A program made the position numbers and the translations under genes. The notes beneath the pieces were generated by a model. The model ran no database searches, had not been told where the DNA came from, and saw nothing but the letters and a program-made list of their open reading frames with translations. Shown here one piece after another: positions 7,695 through 15,552 of a DNA stretch of 20,149 nt (positions are counted from its first letter, which is position 1; each line of letters begins with the position of its first letter). The DNA is from Gemmatimonadota bacterium (lineage in GTDB: Bacteria > Gemmatimonadota > Gemmatimonadetes > Gemmatimonadales > GWC2-71-9): NCBI GenBank assembly GCA_025360265.1, contig JANYCP010000131.1, positions 1 to 20,149 on the forward strand, read 5' to 3'.

Positions 7695-8834
7695 ATGCCT
7701 GCGGCCCGCCTTCGCGACGCGCGCATCGTCGCCGCGCTCAGGCGCCGACTCGAGCGGGCGGACGCGACAACGCTGAGCAATTTTGCCTGGTATGCCGCGC
7801 GCCGCGGCGAACGCCAGACCGCTCTCGACGTGGTGCGTGGTGCGGTCGCGATGTCGGCAGTGCCGCGCGCCGCGTGGCGGAACCTCGAGCGGCTCGCCGC
7901 CGGTCACGGTGACGGTTTGCTGCTCGCGACGGCCGACGGCGACGATCGTCACACGTCGGCGGTTGGTAATCCGATTCCCGCCGCGATCGCCGCCCATCGA
8001 GACCTTCAACCAGCGGTAGCCGAGGCGTGTTATCGCATGGCGCTGCAGCTGCCGGACCTCGCCGCTGCGGCGTGGAACGGACTCGGCGTGCTGCACGAGC
8101 AGCGGCGGGAGCGCGCTGCCGCGGACAGCGCCTGGCAGGAAGCGATCTCACGCGGTGCAGTGGCCGCGATGCACAACCACGCGCTCGCCATGTTGCGGCG
8201 CGGTTTTCCGCATCGTGCGCGCACGACACTGACGCCGTGGCTTGCATCACCCGACGCGTCGCTCATGCTGCGCTTTCTCGGTGGGTATGCGGCGCTGGCG
8301 GATCAGGATCCCGTTGCCGCGTTGCCGCTGCTGCAGGCAGTGGTGGCCGAGGATCCCGAGTCAGCACGCGGGCAGTTCACGCTCGGCCTCGCCTACGAAC
8401 GTCTCGGGCGAGACGTCGATGCGCTTGCCGCGATTCGCCGTGCGCTGCTCCTGTCGCCCCGGTACTTGCCGCAGGTGTGGCTCCTCGATTCCGGCCCGGG
8501 CGCGCCACTCGTCGAGCTGCCGGTAGAACCCGATGAGAGTGGTGCTGCGGTTCACACTGACGATGTGCTGCTTTCGGTCGGACGTTCACTGTTGCAGACC
8601 GCCCATCTCGGCGAAGCGCTTGCGGTGTTTGACCAGGTATTGCTGCATCAGCCGTCCCAAGCCGCTGCGCTGTTCCATCGCGGCGTGGTGCTCGCCAAGC
8701 TGCGCCGCTATGAGGAAGCGCTCGATGATTGGGAAGTGGTTGGACGCAACGACCCGGGCAGCGAACTCGGTGATGCCAGTCGCCGGCATGCGGATTCCGC
8801 TCGTCAACTTGCTTCGCTTTTCACCGGAGGCTGA
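7695..8834 (+). CDS. TPR-repeat protein
   Basis: This 379-residue protein is predicted cytoplasmic, with no signal peptide or membrane segment. It is built of degenerate tetratricopeptide repeats: clear units near residues 112-145 (AWNGLGVLHEQ), 190-260 (LGGYAALADQDPVAAL, FTLGLAYERLGRDVDAL) and 300-350 (ALFHRGVVLAKLRRYEEAL). The Arg/Ala-rich first 90 residues look helical but do not match TPR well. TPR domains are protein-interaction scaffolds; no catalytic motif is seen. The ATG starts one base after the cheC stop, so it belongs to the same operon. Three other TPR-bearing proteins occur in this cluster, suggesting a multi-protein assembly (inference). Exact function unknown. Confidence 0.88.
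   Translation: MPAARLRDARIVAALRRRLERADATTLSNFAWYAARRGERQTALDVVRGAVAMSAVPRAAWRNLERLAAGHGDGLLLATADGDDRHTSAVGNPIPAAIAAHRDLQPAVAEACYRMALQLPDLAAAAWNGLGVLHEQRRERAAADSAWQEAISRGAVAAMHNHALAMLRRGFPHRARTTLTPWLASPDASLMLRFLGGYAALADQDPVAALPLLQAVVAEDPESARGQFTLGLAYERLGRDVDALAAIRRALLLSPRYLPQVWLLDSGPGAPLVELPVEPDESGAAVHTDDVLLSVGRSLLQTAHLGEALAVFDQVLLHQPSQAAALFHRGVVLAKLRRYEEALDDWEVVGRNDPGSELGDASRRHADSARQLASLFTGG
8826..8830 (+). promoter_or_regulatory. Shine-Dalgarno sequence of the PATAN gene
   Basis: GGAGG lies four bases before the GTG at 8835, which itself directly follows the TGA of the upstream TPR gene. This supports GTG 8835 as the start. Confidence 0.6.
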
Positions 8835-9761
8835 GTGCACGGGCCTCTGAGCGAAATCGGATTGATCGAGGTGCTGCAACTGCTGGAGCGCGGTGGCCGC
8901 AGCGGTGTGTTGAGTATCTCCGGTGCGCACCCGGCCGAACCGTGCCAGCTGTATATCCGCGAGGGCGAGGTTGTTGCCCTCGAGCCGGTGGCCGGTGATG
9001 CGGCGACTGTCCGGGCACTCGTTGCCCGGCACTTGATCAGCGACACCGAGGCTGCGGACGACTCAGGAGTCATCGCGCGTCCGATGGCGGTCCAGATGCG
9101 TACTCAGCTGGCAGCCCGGGCGCTGGGCGAAATGCTTCACTGGCGTCGCGGTCGCTTCGACTTTGTCGCGGGTGCGGTCGGCCCCGGTCCGTTGTCGCTG
9201 TCGCCCGACGCATTGGTGTTCGATCTCGTGGCGTCCGAAAGCCAACGTGTCGAGTTCGCGCCGCTCATGCAGGAGTTTCGTGCGATTCCGACATTTGTTG
9301 CACCGGACATTCTTGCGGTGGGCGATGTGCCAGCGATCACGCCGCGCGAATGGCGTTTGCTCGACCAGATCGATGGCGCGCGTGACGTGGCAACGTTGGC
9401 GGCGGCCCTTGACGAGCCAGTGGATGAAGTGGCAGCCTCGATCCAGTCGTTGCAGGGAGCCCTTATACTTGAGCTTCGTCGGCCGCCGGCTGACGCAGGT
9501 CGGTCAGTATACAGCGCAATTGACGCCGGGCGATATGAAGAGGCGACGAGGTTGCTGCGCGAGCGTCTCGCTGAATGCCCGGACGATGTGGAAGCGTGGC
9601 GCGCTCTCGGGCTCGCCGAGGTCGGTGCCGGTCGCTTTGACGCGGCGATCGATGCCTGGCAAAGTTGGCGCACCAATGATCCTGCACATGCTGGCGACGC
9701 CGCCGCGTTGATGCAGGCCGCTCGCACCATGGTGGAGGCACTGCGCGACGCCCGTGACTGA
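8835..9761 (+). CDS. PATAN (DUF4388) domain protein with C-terminal TPR
   Basis: The first 135 or so residues match the PATAN/DUF4388 pattern (GPLSEIGLIEVLQLLERGG, GVLSIS, LYIREGEVVALEP, then WRRGRFDFVAG). This domain is named after cyanobacterial PatA, where PATAN proteins act in phototaxis and type IV pilus regulation. A winged-helix-like segment follows (about 175-215, EWRLLDQIDGARDVATLAAAL), then a TPR-like pair near 230-290 (AIDAGRYEEATRLLRERL, AWRALGLAEVGAGRFDAAID). No receiver domain is fused, unlike PatA. The GTG directly abuts the previous stop (TGA-GTG) and has a GGAGG four bases before it. The 3' end overlaps the next gene by 8 bases. A role as a target or adaptor of the neighbouring Che or Mgl proteins is inference. 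Confidence 0.87.
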   Translation: MHGPLSEIGLIEVLQLLERGGRSGVLSISGAHPAEPCQLYIREGEVVALEPVAGDAATVRALVARHLISDTEAADDSGVIARPMAVQMRTQLAARALGEMLHWRRGRFDFVAGAVGPGPLSLSPDALVFDLVASESQRVEFAPLMQEFRAIPTFVAPDILAVGDVPAITPREWRLLDQIDGARDVATLAAALDEPVDEVAASIQSLQGALILELRRPPADAGRSVYSAIDAGRYEEATRLLRERLAECPDDVEAWRALGLAEVGAGRFDAAIDAWQSWRTNDPAHAGDAAALMQAARTMVEALRDARD

Positions 9762-10515
9762 TGATCCTTTCGCTGGCGCACCCGACGCTCCGCCCCAGGG
9801 CCTGGCATTCCTCGAACTCGGTGAACGCTTGCGTCAGCGCGGCCAGCACGCGGCCGCCGCCACCGTCGCGCTCTCCGGTCTTGCACACTATCCAACCGTT
9901 GCGGACGCCCACGACCTGCTCGCCCGTGTCCGCGCCGATCAGGGCGACGATTCGGCCGCCAGTCGCGCGTGGTACGCTGCACTTGAGTGCGACCCCGATC
10001 ACGTCGGTGCACGCAAGGGACTCGCGTTCGTTGCGTTTCGCTCCCGCGACTTCGCCGCGGCCGAACGCCACCTTGATATCGCTGCGATGCAGGCACCCCA
10101 CGACATCACGATCCTGAACGCGCTCGATCGCCTTCGGGGGTTACAGCCAGCGCGCGCCCCCGTTGGTACCGTGCGCCTGACCGATCCGGCCGGTGGGGTA
10201 CTGTTGTTCGATATGCAGGGGATGCGGCTCGCCGGCAGCGTCCGCGAAGTGGCCGACGTATCGCTGGCGGACGCTGCGGCCGCGGAAGGGGCGGGGCTCG
10301 TCCGGGAAGCCGCGCGGGTCGCGCGCATGCTCGACCTTGGTACTGTGCGTCATGTCGTGATGGAGACGGCCGACGCAAAAATCGCCATGCTCCCCGTGAG
10401 CCGAGACGGGGCGTTGTTGATCTATCGCAGCTCGGCGACGCCGCTCGGTCGGCTCCTCGGACTTGCGGGTGACGCTGCCCGGGCCGCCCGCGACTGGATG
10501 GGGTCATCGTCATGA
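9754..10515 (+). CDS. TPR-roadblock/LC7 fusion protein
   Basis: This 253-residue protein has TPR-like helices over residues 15-130 (FLELGERLRQRGQHAAAATVALS; AAERHLDIAAMQAPHD). The C-terminal half (about 140-250) has the roadblock/LC7 pattern: VLLFDMQGMRLAGS strand-turn-strand, an Ala-rich long helix, then VRHVVMETADAKIAMLPVSRDGALLIYR. Roadblock domains dimerise and regulate Ras-like GTPases, and an MglA-like GTPase is encoded three genes downstream. The GTG start overlaps the previous gene by 8 bases, and the stop overlaps the next ATG by 4 bases (ATGA). The TPR call is firm; the roadblock call rests on pattern and neighbours and is less certain. Confidence 0.8.
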   Translation: MTDDPFAGAPDAPPQGLAFLELGERLRQRGQHAAAATVALSGLAHYPTVADAHDLLARVRADQGDDSAASRAWYAALECDPDHVGARKGLAFVAFRSRDFAAAERHLDIAAMQAPHDITILNALDRLRGLQPARAPVGTVRLTDPAGGVLLFDMQGMRLAGSVREVADVSLADAAAAEGAGLVREAARVARMLDLGTVRHVVMETADAKIAMLPVSRDGALLIYRSSATPLGRLLGLAGDAARAARDWMGSSS

Positions 10516-10865
10516 CCATCGACCAGTGGCATGCGGCGCTGCGCGAGGTGACCGGTGTGACCGGCGTGCTTGGCGCGCTGATTGTCTCGGCCGAGGATGG
10601 GCTCGTGGTCGCCGAAACGGCGATGGAGGAGCTCGCAACCGCAGACGTGGCCGCCCTTGCCGCGGCACTGGTCATGCGGGTCGCGAGGTGTACTTCGGCC
10701 ATGGACGCCGGCCTACCACAGACCGCGTACCTGGTTGGTGATCGCGGCGCGTTGCTCGCTGTCGCCGGCCCTGCGCCACTCTGGTTGGTCGCGGTGGCAC
10801 GCAACGACGGCGAACTCGGACGGCTGCGTCTCTTGATGCGCGATTTCGCAGACGTGTTGCGCTGA
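10512..10865 (+). CDS. Roadblock/LC7 domain protein
   Basis: This is a 117-residue stand-alone roadblock/LC7 domain: N-terminal helix (WHAALREVTGVTGVLGAL), beta strands IVSAEDGLVVAET, an Ala-rich helix (ADVAALAAALVMRVA), then AYLVGDRGALLAVAGPAPLWLVAVARND and a final helix. Such proteins form homo- or heterodimers that act on MglA/Ras-type GTPases. It sits between two other roadblock genes with ATGA and TGATG junctions, so the products are likely made together and may heterodimerise (inference). No sign of membrane targeting. Confidence 0.85.
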   Translation: MTIDQWHAALREVTGVTGVLGALIVSAEDGLVVAETAMEELATADVAALAAALVMRVARCTSAMDAGLPQTAYLVGDRGALLAVAGPAPLWLVAVARNDGELGRLRLLMRDFADVLR

Positions 10866-11332
10866 TGCGTGTCCTTGAACCGTGGGTCGCTGAACCACTC
10901 GCCGAATTCCTGCGCGAATCGAGCGCACGACTCACACTCGTCATGACGAGCGCCGGACAGGTGATCGCTCAACACGGCTTCACTCGTTCAGTGGATGTGA
11001 TGTCCGCTGCAGCGCTTGGCGCCGGAATCCTCGCGACCACCGACGAACTCGCCAGAACGATCGACGAGCCCGCCGGTTTTGGCGCGGTGGTGCATCAGGG
11101 TGAGCGGCAGGGCGTGTGGCTGTCGGCGTTCGACACGCCTCGGGGGCGCTGGATCGGGCTCGTCGTCTTCGGGCAGGAGTCTTCGATCGGTCTCGTCCGA
11201 TTGTTCTTCGCCCGGCTCGCCGCGCAGATCCAGGCCGCCGCACCGCCACTGGCGCCGGTGCGCGATGTTTTGGCGGAAGGGTTCGAGCGAGAACTCGACA
11301 ATTCCTTGCGCTCCCTCTTCGGGAGCAGGTGA
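10865..11332 (+). CDS. MglB-like roadblock/LC7 protein
   Basis: MglB is the GTPase-activating and polarity partner of MglA in Myxococcus and Thermus. This 155-residue protein follows the MglB plan: LVMTSAGQVIAQHG, the helix MSAAALGAGILATTDELARTI, an FGAVVHQGE strand, and WIGLVVFGQESSIGLVRLFF. The last matches the LVVxFDxxSSLGLVRLR signature remembered from MglB. The start overlaps the preceding stop by one base (TGATG), and the MglA-like gene follows 2 bases after its stop, reproducing the mglB-mglA order of Myxococcus. GAP activity is inferred from family and context only, and the partner GTPase is atypical. The symbol is left empty because orthology cannot be tested here. Confidence 0.85.
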   Translation: MRVLEPWVAEPLAEFLRESSARLTLVMTSAGQVIAQHGFTRSVDVMSAAALGAGILATTDELARTIDEPAGFGAVVHQGERQGVWLSAFDTPRGRWIGLVVFGQESSIGLVRLFFARLAAQIQAAAPPLAPVRDVLAEGFERELDNSLRSLFGSR

Positions 11333-11334
11333 CG

Positions 11335-11937
11335 ATGGCACGCATTGATGCGGAGCGACGCGACTTGACGCTGACCGTCGTGGTGTACGGCGCACCACAG
11401 GTCGGCAAGACGACGATCCTCCATTGCATTCAGGATCGTGTCACGCCGGAGAAGCGGGGTCCGCTCGTGCCGTTCGGCACTGACTTTGGTGTGGCACCCA
11501 TGCTCGACTGGTTGCCGCTCGAGCTTGGGGTAATCGGTGGCTGGCGCACCAGCGTCAACCTGTACGCAATTCCCGACCAGCGGCATGCCGATGCCACACG
11601 ACGATTGATTCTCGCTGATGCAGACGGAGTGATGTTTGCCGCTGACACGCAGGCGGGTCGCCTCGCCGAAAACGTCTCGGCAATGCGCTCGCTGCGCGAC
11701 AATCTTGATGACCCGGATGGCCGCTCCCGTGCGGTGCCGATCGTGTACCTCTACACCAAGTGTGACCTGCCCGAAGAACTCCAGCTGCCGCGCGAAGCGC
11801 TCAACCTGGAGCTCAATCCGTCCGCCCATCCCGACTTCGCCTGCAGTGCGCTGAAGGGCGAAGGCGTACTCGAGGCGCTGCACGGTGTCATCAGCATCGT
11901 GATGCGCCAGTACGCGTCACAGCGGCCCGGCGCCTGA
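11335..11937 (+). CDS. MglA-like small Ras-family GTPase with altered switch II
   Basis: This 200-residue protein is collinear with Myxococcus MglA, a polarity switch controlling pili and gliding motors. P-loop GAPQVGKTT is at 19-27; T49-D50 correspond to the MglA switch I TD; the LDWLPLELG segment matches MglA DFLPLSLG. The NLYAIPDQ stretch matches LYTVPGQ but has D81 in place of the invariant glycine; Q82 is kept. MglA's intrinsic arginine finger (R53 in TDR) aligns with F51. The G4 motif is TKCD (141-144) instead of NKxD, and the G5-like SALKGEGV follows. Nucleotide binding looks possible, but hydrolysis may be impaired. ATG 11335, 2 bases after the mglB-like stop, is chosen because the P-loop strand begins there; the frame is open upstream only as shadow. 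Confidence 0.9.
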   Translation: MARIDAERRDLTLTVVVYGAPQVGKTTILHCIQDRVTPEKRGPLVPFGTDFGVAPMLDWLPLELGVIGGWRTSVNLYAIPDQRHADATRRLILADADGVMFAADTQAGRLAENVSAMRSLRDNLDDPDGRSRAVPIVYLYTKCDLPEELQLPREALNLELNPSAHPDFACSALKGEGVLEALHGVISIVMRQYASQRPGA

Positions 11938-11944
11938 GCGTGCC

Positions 11945-13930
11945 ATGCTGAACCCGCACGCGCGATTCGCATCGTTTGTCGTCGGGTCCTCCAACCGGCT
12001 CGCCGCCACTGCGGCCAAGGCCGTCGCGGAGGCGCCGGGTGCGGCGTACAATCCGCTCTTCCTGTACGCTCGCCCCGGGCTCGGCAAGACGCACCTCCTG
12101 ACCGCGATCGGTCACGAAGCGCTGACCATCGATGCATCACGCATCATTGAATACGTCACCGTCGACGATTTTGTCGAGGCGTATCACACCGCACTCGCTG
12201 CCGGCCAAGCCGAAGCGTATCGGCGCCGATTCACCGAGGCGAATCTTGTCCTCCTCGACGACGCGCAGCTGCTGGCAGATCAACGCGAACTGCAATCGGA
12301 GTTGCTCCGCCTGATCGACGTGCTGATGGCTGGTGATCGTCAGATCGTGCTGGCCAGCGACCGTCCACCCGAAGAAATCCAGTCGCTCGATGAGCGATTG
12401 ATTCGGCGCTTTGCCGGCGGATTGGTGATCGACATCGGCGCGCCCGATTACGAGACGCGTCTTGCCATTCTTTCGCGCCGCGTTGCCGAACGACATGTCC
12501 CACTCAGTTCGGAAGTGCTGGCCGCGGTTGCCGAGCTGCCGATTGCGACCGTTCGCGAACTGCTCGGCGCGTTCAACCGATTGATTGCACAGCAGGCTGT
12601 GGCGAGCGCGCCGATCGGGGTCGCTGAGGCGCGCAAGGTGTTGGCTACGCTGGGACATGGGAAGGAAGGCGTGGGGCATGGGGCGTGGGGCATGGGAGTC
12701 CTTGGCGATGATCCGGCATTGGCGATCGCCATGCCCCGTGACCCAAGCCCCATGCCCCCCGACGAATTCTCAACGTTTCTGGCCGATGTTTCGTCGGCGG
12801 TCTCCCAACAAGTCGATCGCTGGCGCCAACGCGTCACCGAGGCGACCCTGCGATTTGCCGCGGAGGGCTTCCGCACGACTCGTCTCGACAACGTACTGGC
12901 ACAGGAAATCACGGTTGATCCTGCGGAAGTACTCGCCGCGTTCGAGACCGACGTTGACACGCTGCGTGCACTGCAGCAGGAACTCAGTACACTGGCACCC
13001 GCGGTACTGGCCGATCCTGCACTGCACGACCCGGATCGGGTCCGCGATGCCGAAGCGCTCGTCGTGTCGGCGCGCGAGGCGGGTGAGCCACTTTCCGGGC
13101 CGAGCCCGCGCTATACGCTGGCGCTCTTTGCCGAAGGGCCGTCAACCCGACCGGTGCTGGAAGCAATTCGCGCAGTCGCCGCCGCACCGGGGCAGCGGTA
13201 CAATCCACTCGTCATCGTTGGCAGGCCGGGAGTCGGCAAAACGCATTTGCTGCACGCGCTCGGACATGCGCTCAAGGCAAGTGGCGTGACGCGCGTTGCC
13301 GTCCTTGATGGCAAGGAGTTTGTCGACGGTCTCGTCGCCGCACTCGGCGACGGCACGATTGCGCGCTGGCGTCAGCGACTTCGGCACGCGCAGGCATTGC
13401 TGCTTGATGATGTCGGCGCACTCGCAGGAAAGGAGCGCAGCCAGGAAGAGCTGTACCTGCTCTACAACCTCATGCTCGAGTCGGGCCGACAGATGGCGTT
13501 CACGGCGGCGACCGCGCCAAGCCAGCTCAGCGGATTCGAGCCGCGCCTCGCGACGCGACTCGCCGGTGGGCTTGTGCTGGAGCTGGGCCCGCCAGATCGC
13601 GAAGCGCGTGTGCACGAAACACAACGCCTGCTGGGATCGGCCGACACCGACGCTGATCTTGTGGATTACGTCGCATCGCGCCCGGTTGGTTCGCTCCGCG
13701 AACTGCAGCAACTGGTGCCGCGACTGCTCACGGCGGCAGACAGTCGGGATGTCGCGCTTTCGGTGGACGTTGCCCGGGCGATACTGGAAGGGGCAACGAG
13801 CCCCACACCGCGACCAGCGCGGCGGGGCAGCGGATTGCTGGCCCCGGGCAGCGGCGCAATCCGCTCGCGGGAGAAAATGATCGAGACCTGGCCGGACATC
13901 GCCGAGCGGTTGCTCGAGGAATGGACCTGA
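11945..13930 (+). CDS. Tandem DnaA-like AAA+ ATPase without DNA-binding domain
   Basis: This 661-residue protein has two DnaA domain III-type AAA+ modules. Module 1 (about 1-230) opens with FASFVVGSSNRLA and YNPLFLY. It has Walker A ending G47-K48-T49, Walker B LVLLDD105-D106, sensor 1 LASDRPPEE and a box VII-like LDERLIRRF. Module 2 (about 385-625) has Walker A G426-T433 (GRPGVGKT), Walker B LLLDD488-D489 and EPRLATRLAGG. A charged helical linker (about 275-380) joins them. There is no C-terminal DnaA domain IV (DHSTV-type signature), so it is neither the replication initiator nor a simple Hda/DnaC-size homologue. The ATG lies 7 bases after the GTPase gene. A 102-base heptamer palindrome lies in frame at residues about 238-271. 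Function unknown; a signalling ATPase is inferred from context. Confidence 0.88.
   Translation: MLNPHARFASFVVGSSNRLAATAAKAVAEAPGAAYNPLFLYARPGLGKTHLLTAIGHEALTIDASRIIEYVTVDDFVEAYHTALAAGQAEAYRRRFTEANLVLLDDAQLLADQRELQSELLRLIDVLMAGDRQIVLASDRPPEEIQSLDERLIRRFAGGLVIDIGAPDYETRLAILSRRVAERHVPLSSEVLAAVAELPIATVRELLGAFNRLIAQQAVASAPIGVAEARKVLATLGHGKEGVGHGAWGMGVLGDDPALAIAMPRDPSPMPPDEFSTFLADVSSAVSQQVDRWRQRVTEATLRFAAEGFRTTRLDNVLAQEITVDPAEVLAAFETDVDTLRALQQELSTLAPAVLADPALHDPDRVRDAEALVVSAREAGEPLSGPSPRYTLALFAEGPSTRPVLEAIRAVAAAPGQRYNPLVIVGRPGVGKTHLLHALGHALKASGVTRVAVLDGKEFVDGLVAALGDGTIARWRQRLRHAQALLLDDVGALAGKERSQEELYLLYNLMLESGRQMAFTAATAPSQLSGFEPRLATRLAGGLVLELGPPDREARVHETQRLLGSADTDADLVDYVASRPVGSLRELQQLVPRLLTAADSRDVALSVDVARAILEGATSPTPRPARRGSGLLAPGSGAIRSREKMIETWPDIAERLLEEWT
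12656..12757. repeat. In-frame heptamer palindrome inside the AAA+ gene
   Basis: The left part is a run of 7-base units: catggga, aggaagg, cgtgggg, catgggg, cgtgggg, catggga (12656-12697). The right part is catgccc, cgtgacc, caagccc, catgccc (12730-12757). Bases 12673-12696 pair with 12735-12758 at 21 of 24 positions, with a 38-base loop. The stretch keeps the reading frame and encodes a Gly/Met/Pro-rich linker between the two ATPase modules. It looks like an inserted interspersed repeat tolerated because it lies in a linker. Confidence 0.75.
13916..13920 (+). promoter_or_regulatory. Shine-Dalgarno sequence deciding the PATAN-TPR start
   Basis: GAGGA directly touches ATG 13921 but lies nine bases before ATG 13930. 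This spacing favours 13930 as the real start. Confidence 0.6.
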
Positions 13931-15552
13931 TGGCGATCAAGGGATCGCTCAAGGAAGCGTCGCTCCCCGATGTGGTACAGCTGCTGTACCTCGGTCGCCG
14001 CACTGGCTGCCTGTCGGTAGCGAGTGACCGCAACTTTGGTTCGATCTGGTTCGATGAAGGGTGGATCACGTTCGCCGGGATGGTGTCGCGCACTGATCGA
14101 CTCGGTGATCGGCTGGTCGCGTCGGGGAAGATTACCGCCGACCAACTCGAGTTGGCGATCGCATCGCAGTCGGCGCTGCCCGGTCGGCGCATCGGCGCAC
14201 TCCTCATCCACCTCGGCTTCCTCACCGCCGCCGAACTCGGCGCTGAGCTGCGTCGGCAGGTGGAAGAAGCGGTGTACATCTTGTTCGCCTGGACCAGCGG
14301 CACCTTTTCGTTTGAGGTGGCCGTGTCGCCAGATGTTCCGGATGTGCCGCTCCGACTCAATCCCGAGGGGTTGCTGCTGGAGGGTGCGCGGCGCGTGGAC
14401 GAATGGAGCATCATCGCCAAGAAGATCACGACGGTTGATGCGGTGTACGCGTTCGAGGGCGAGCCGCGAAATCATGCCGAAGAGAACGCCCAATTGGTGG
14501 AATCAGAACGTCGCGTGCTTCCGCTGATTGATGGCGTGAACTCGGTGCGTGATATCGTGGACGGTACCGGGCTCAGCGAGTTTGAGGTGTGTCGCATTCT
14601 GTTCGGCCTGATCTCGGCGGGACGCTTGCGACGGGTGGCGACCGCGACTCCGCCGCAACCGCGCGAGGATGTCTCTCGTGTTGATGAACATCGCAATCTC
14701 GGTATCGCCTTCTATCGCACCGGCATGTTGACCGAAGCGGAGCGTGAGTTTCGGCGCGTGGCGGAGCTGCGCCCCACCGAAGCGATTGCGCCGTTTCATC
14801 TCGGCATGATCGCGTTGCGTCAAGCCCAGTGGGATGTCGCGGTGGCGCAACTGGAACAGGCGGCCAAGCGTGACTCGGACCGCGTCGCGGTGGTGCACAA
14901 TCTGGCGCTGGCACTCGAAGCCGCGGGGCGACTCGACGACGCTGAGGCAACGCTGGCGAACGCGCTCGTTGCGCACGGTCGTGATGCCCAGCTCTGGACG
15001 GCATCAGGTCTGCTCGCACTGCGACGCGGAGAACCCGTCCGTGCCTTGGAGCGGTTTGCGATGGCGCGCGATCTGCTCGGCACGGTACTGCCACCGGCGC
15101 GCTGGTTCTGGGGTTGCGGCTGGGCCCAAGGACTCTCCGAGGCATGGCCCGACGCACTGACCACGATGCGGGAAGGTGTGGCGGCGTATCCCGACCATCC
15201 CGTGCTGCGGACGACGCTCGGCGTGTTGCTCGAGGGCACCGGCGAAGTCGGCGAAGCCGAGGCGCACCTGCGCCACGCTCTCAGCGAGGACCCGACGATT
15301 CCGCAGATCTCCAAGAACCTGGGCGACCTGCTCTACCGCGCCGGCCGGTGGGATGAGGCGGAGGAATCGTACGAGCGCGCTGCCAAGCTCGCGCCCGCGC
15401 TTGGTGATGACGTCTACTTCAAGTTGGGCAACCTCGCCTGTCGCCGCGGTGATCTACCCACCGCGCGCGTCCGATGGGAACACGCGATCACACTCAATCC
15501 TGAACACGCGCTGGCGCGGGCCAATCTCGCCGGATCGGGCGTGGCGGCGTGA
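13930..15552 (+). CDS. PATAN (DUF4388)-TPR protein with inserted GspE-N-like module
   Basis: This 540-residue protein begins with a clear PATAN start (KGSLKEASLPDVVQLLYLGRRTGCLSV, then IWFDEGWITFAG). Residues about 55-125 (LGDRLVASGKITADQLELAIASQ, IGALLIHLGFLTAAELGAEL) resemble the MshEN/GspE N-terminal repeat pattern that binds nucleotides such as c-di-GMP in some ATPases. The PATAN domain resumes with TSGTFSFEVAVSP. A winged-helix-like segment (about 190-235) and at least six TPR units (about 255-535) follow. ATG 13930 gives a TGATG junction with the ATPase gene and proper spacing from GAGGA; ATG 13921 is a three-codon-longer alternative. It probably scaffolds partners in the Che/Mgl system (inference). 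Confidence 0.88.
   Translation: MAIKGSLKEASLPDVVQLLYLGRRTGCLSVASDRNFGSIWFDEGWITFAGMVSRTDRLGDRLVASGKITADQLELAIASQSALPGRRIGALLIHLGFLTAAELGAELRRQVEEAVYILFAWTSGTFSFEVAVSPDVPDVPLRLNPEGLLLEGARRVDEWSIIAKKITTVDAVYAFEGEPRNHAEENAQLVESERRVLPLIDGVNSVRDIVDGTGLSEFEVCRILFGLISAGRLRRVATATPPQPREDVSRVDEHRNLGIAFYRTGMLTEAEREFRRVAELRPTEAIAPFHLGMIALRQAQWDVAVAQLEQAAKRDSDRVAVVHNLALALEAAGRLDDAEATLANALVAHGRDAQLWTASGLLALRRGEPVRALERFAMARDLLGTVLPPARWFWGCGWAQGLSEAWPDALTTMREGVAAYPDHPVLRTTLGVLLEGTGEVGEAEAHLRHALSEDPTIPQISKNLGDLLYRAGRWDEAEESYERAAKLAPALGDDVYFKLGNLACRRGDLPTARVRWEHAITLNPEHALARANLAGSGVAA

Noticed and set aside
11116..11334. Upstream extension of the MglA-like GTPase frame
   Set aside because: These codons read the mglB-like gene in another frame and give Arg-rich sequence; ATG 11335 sits right where the GTPase fold begins.
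12721..12730. GGCGATCGCC palindrome containing the cyanobacterial HIP1 octamer
   Set aside because: It is an isolated occurrence in a GC-rich coding context with no sign of over-representation in the window.
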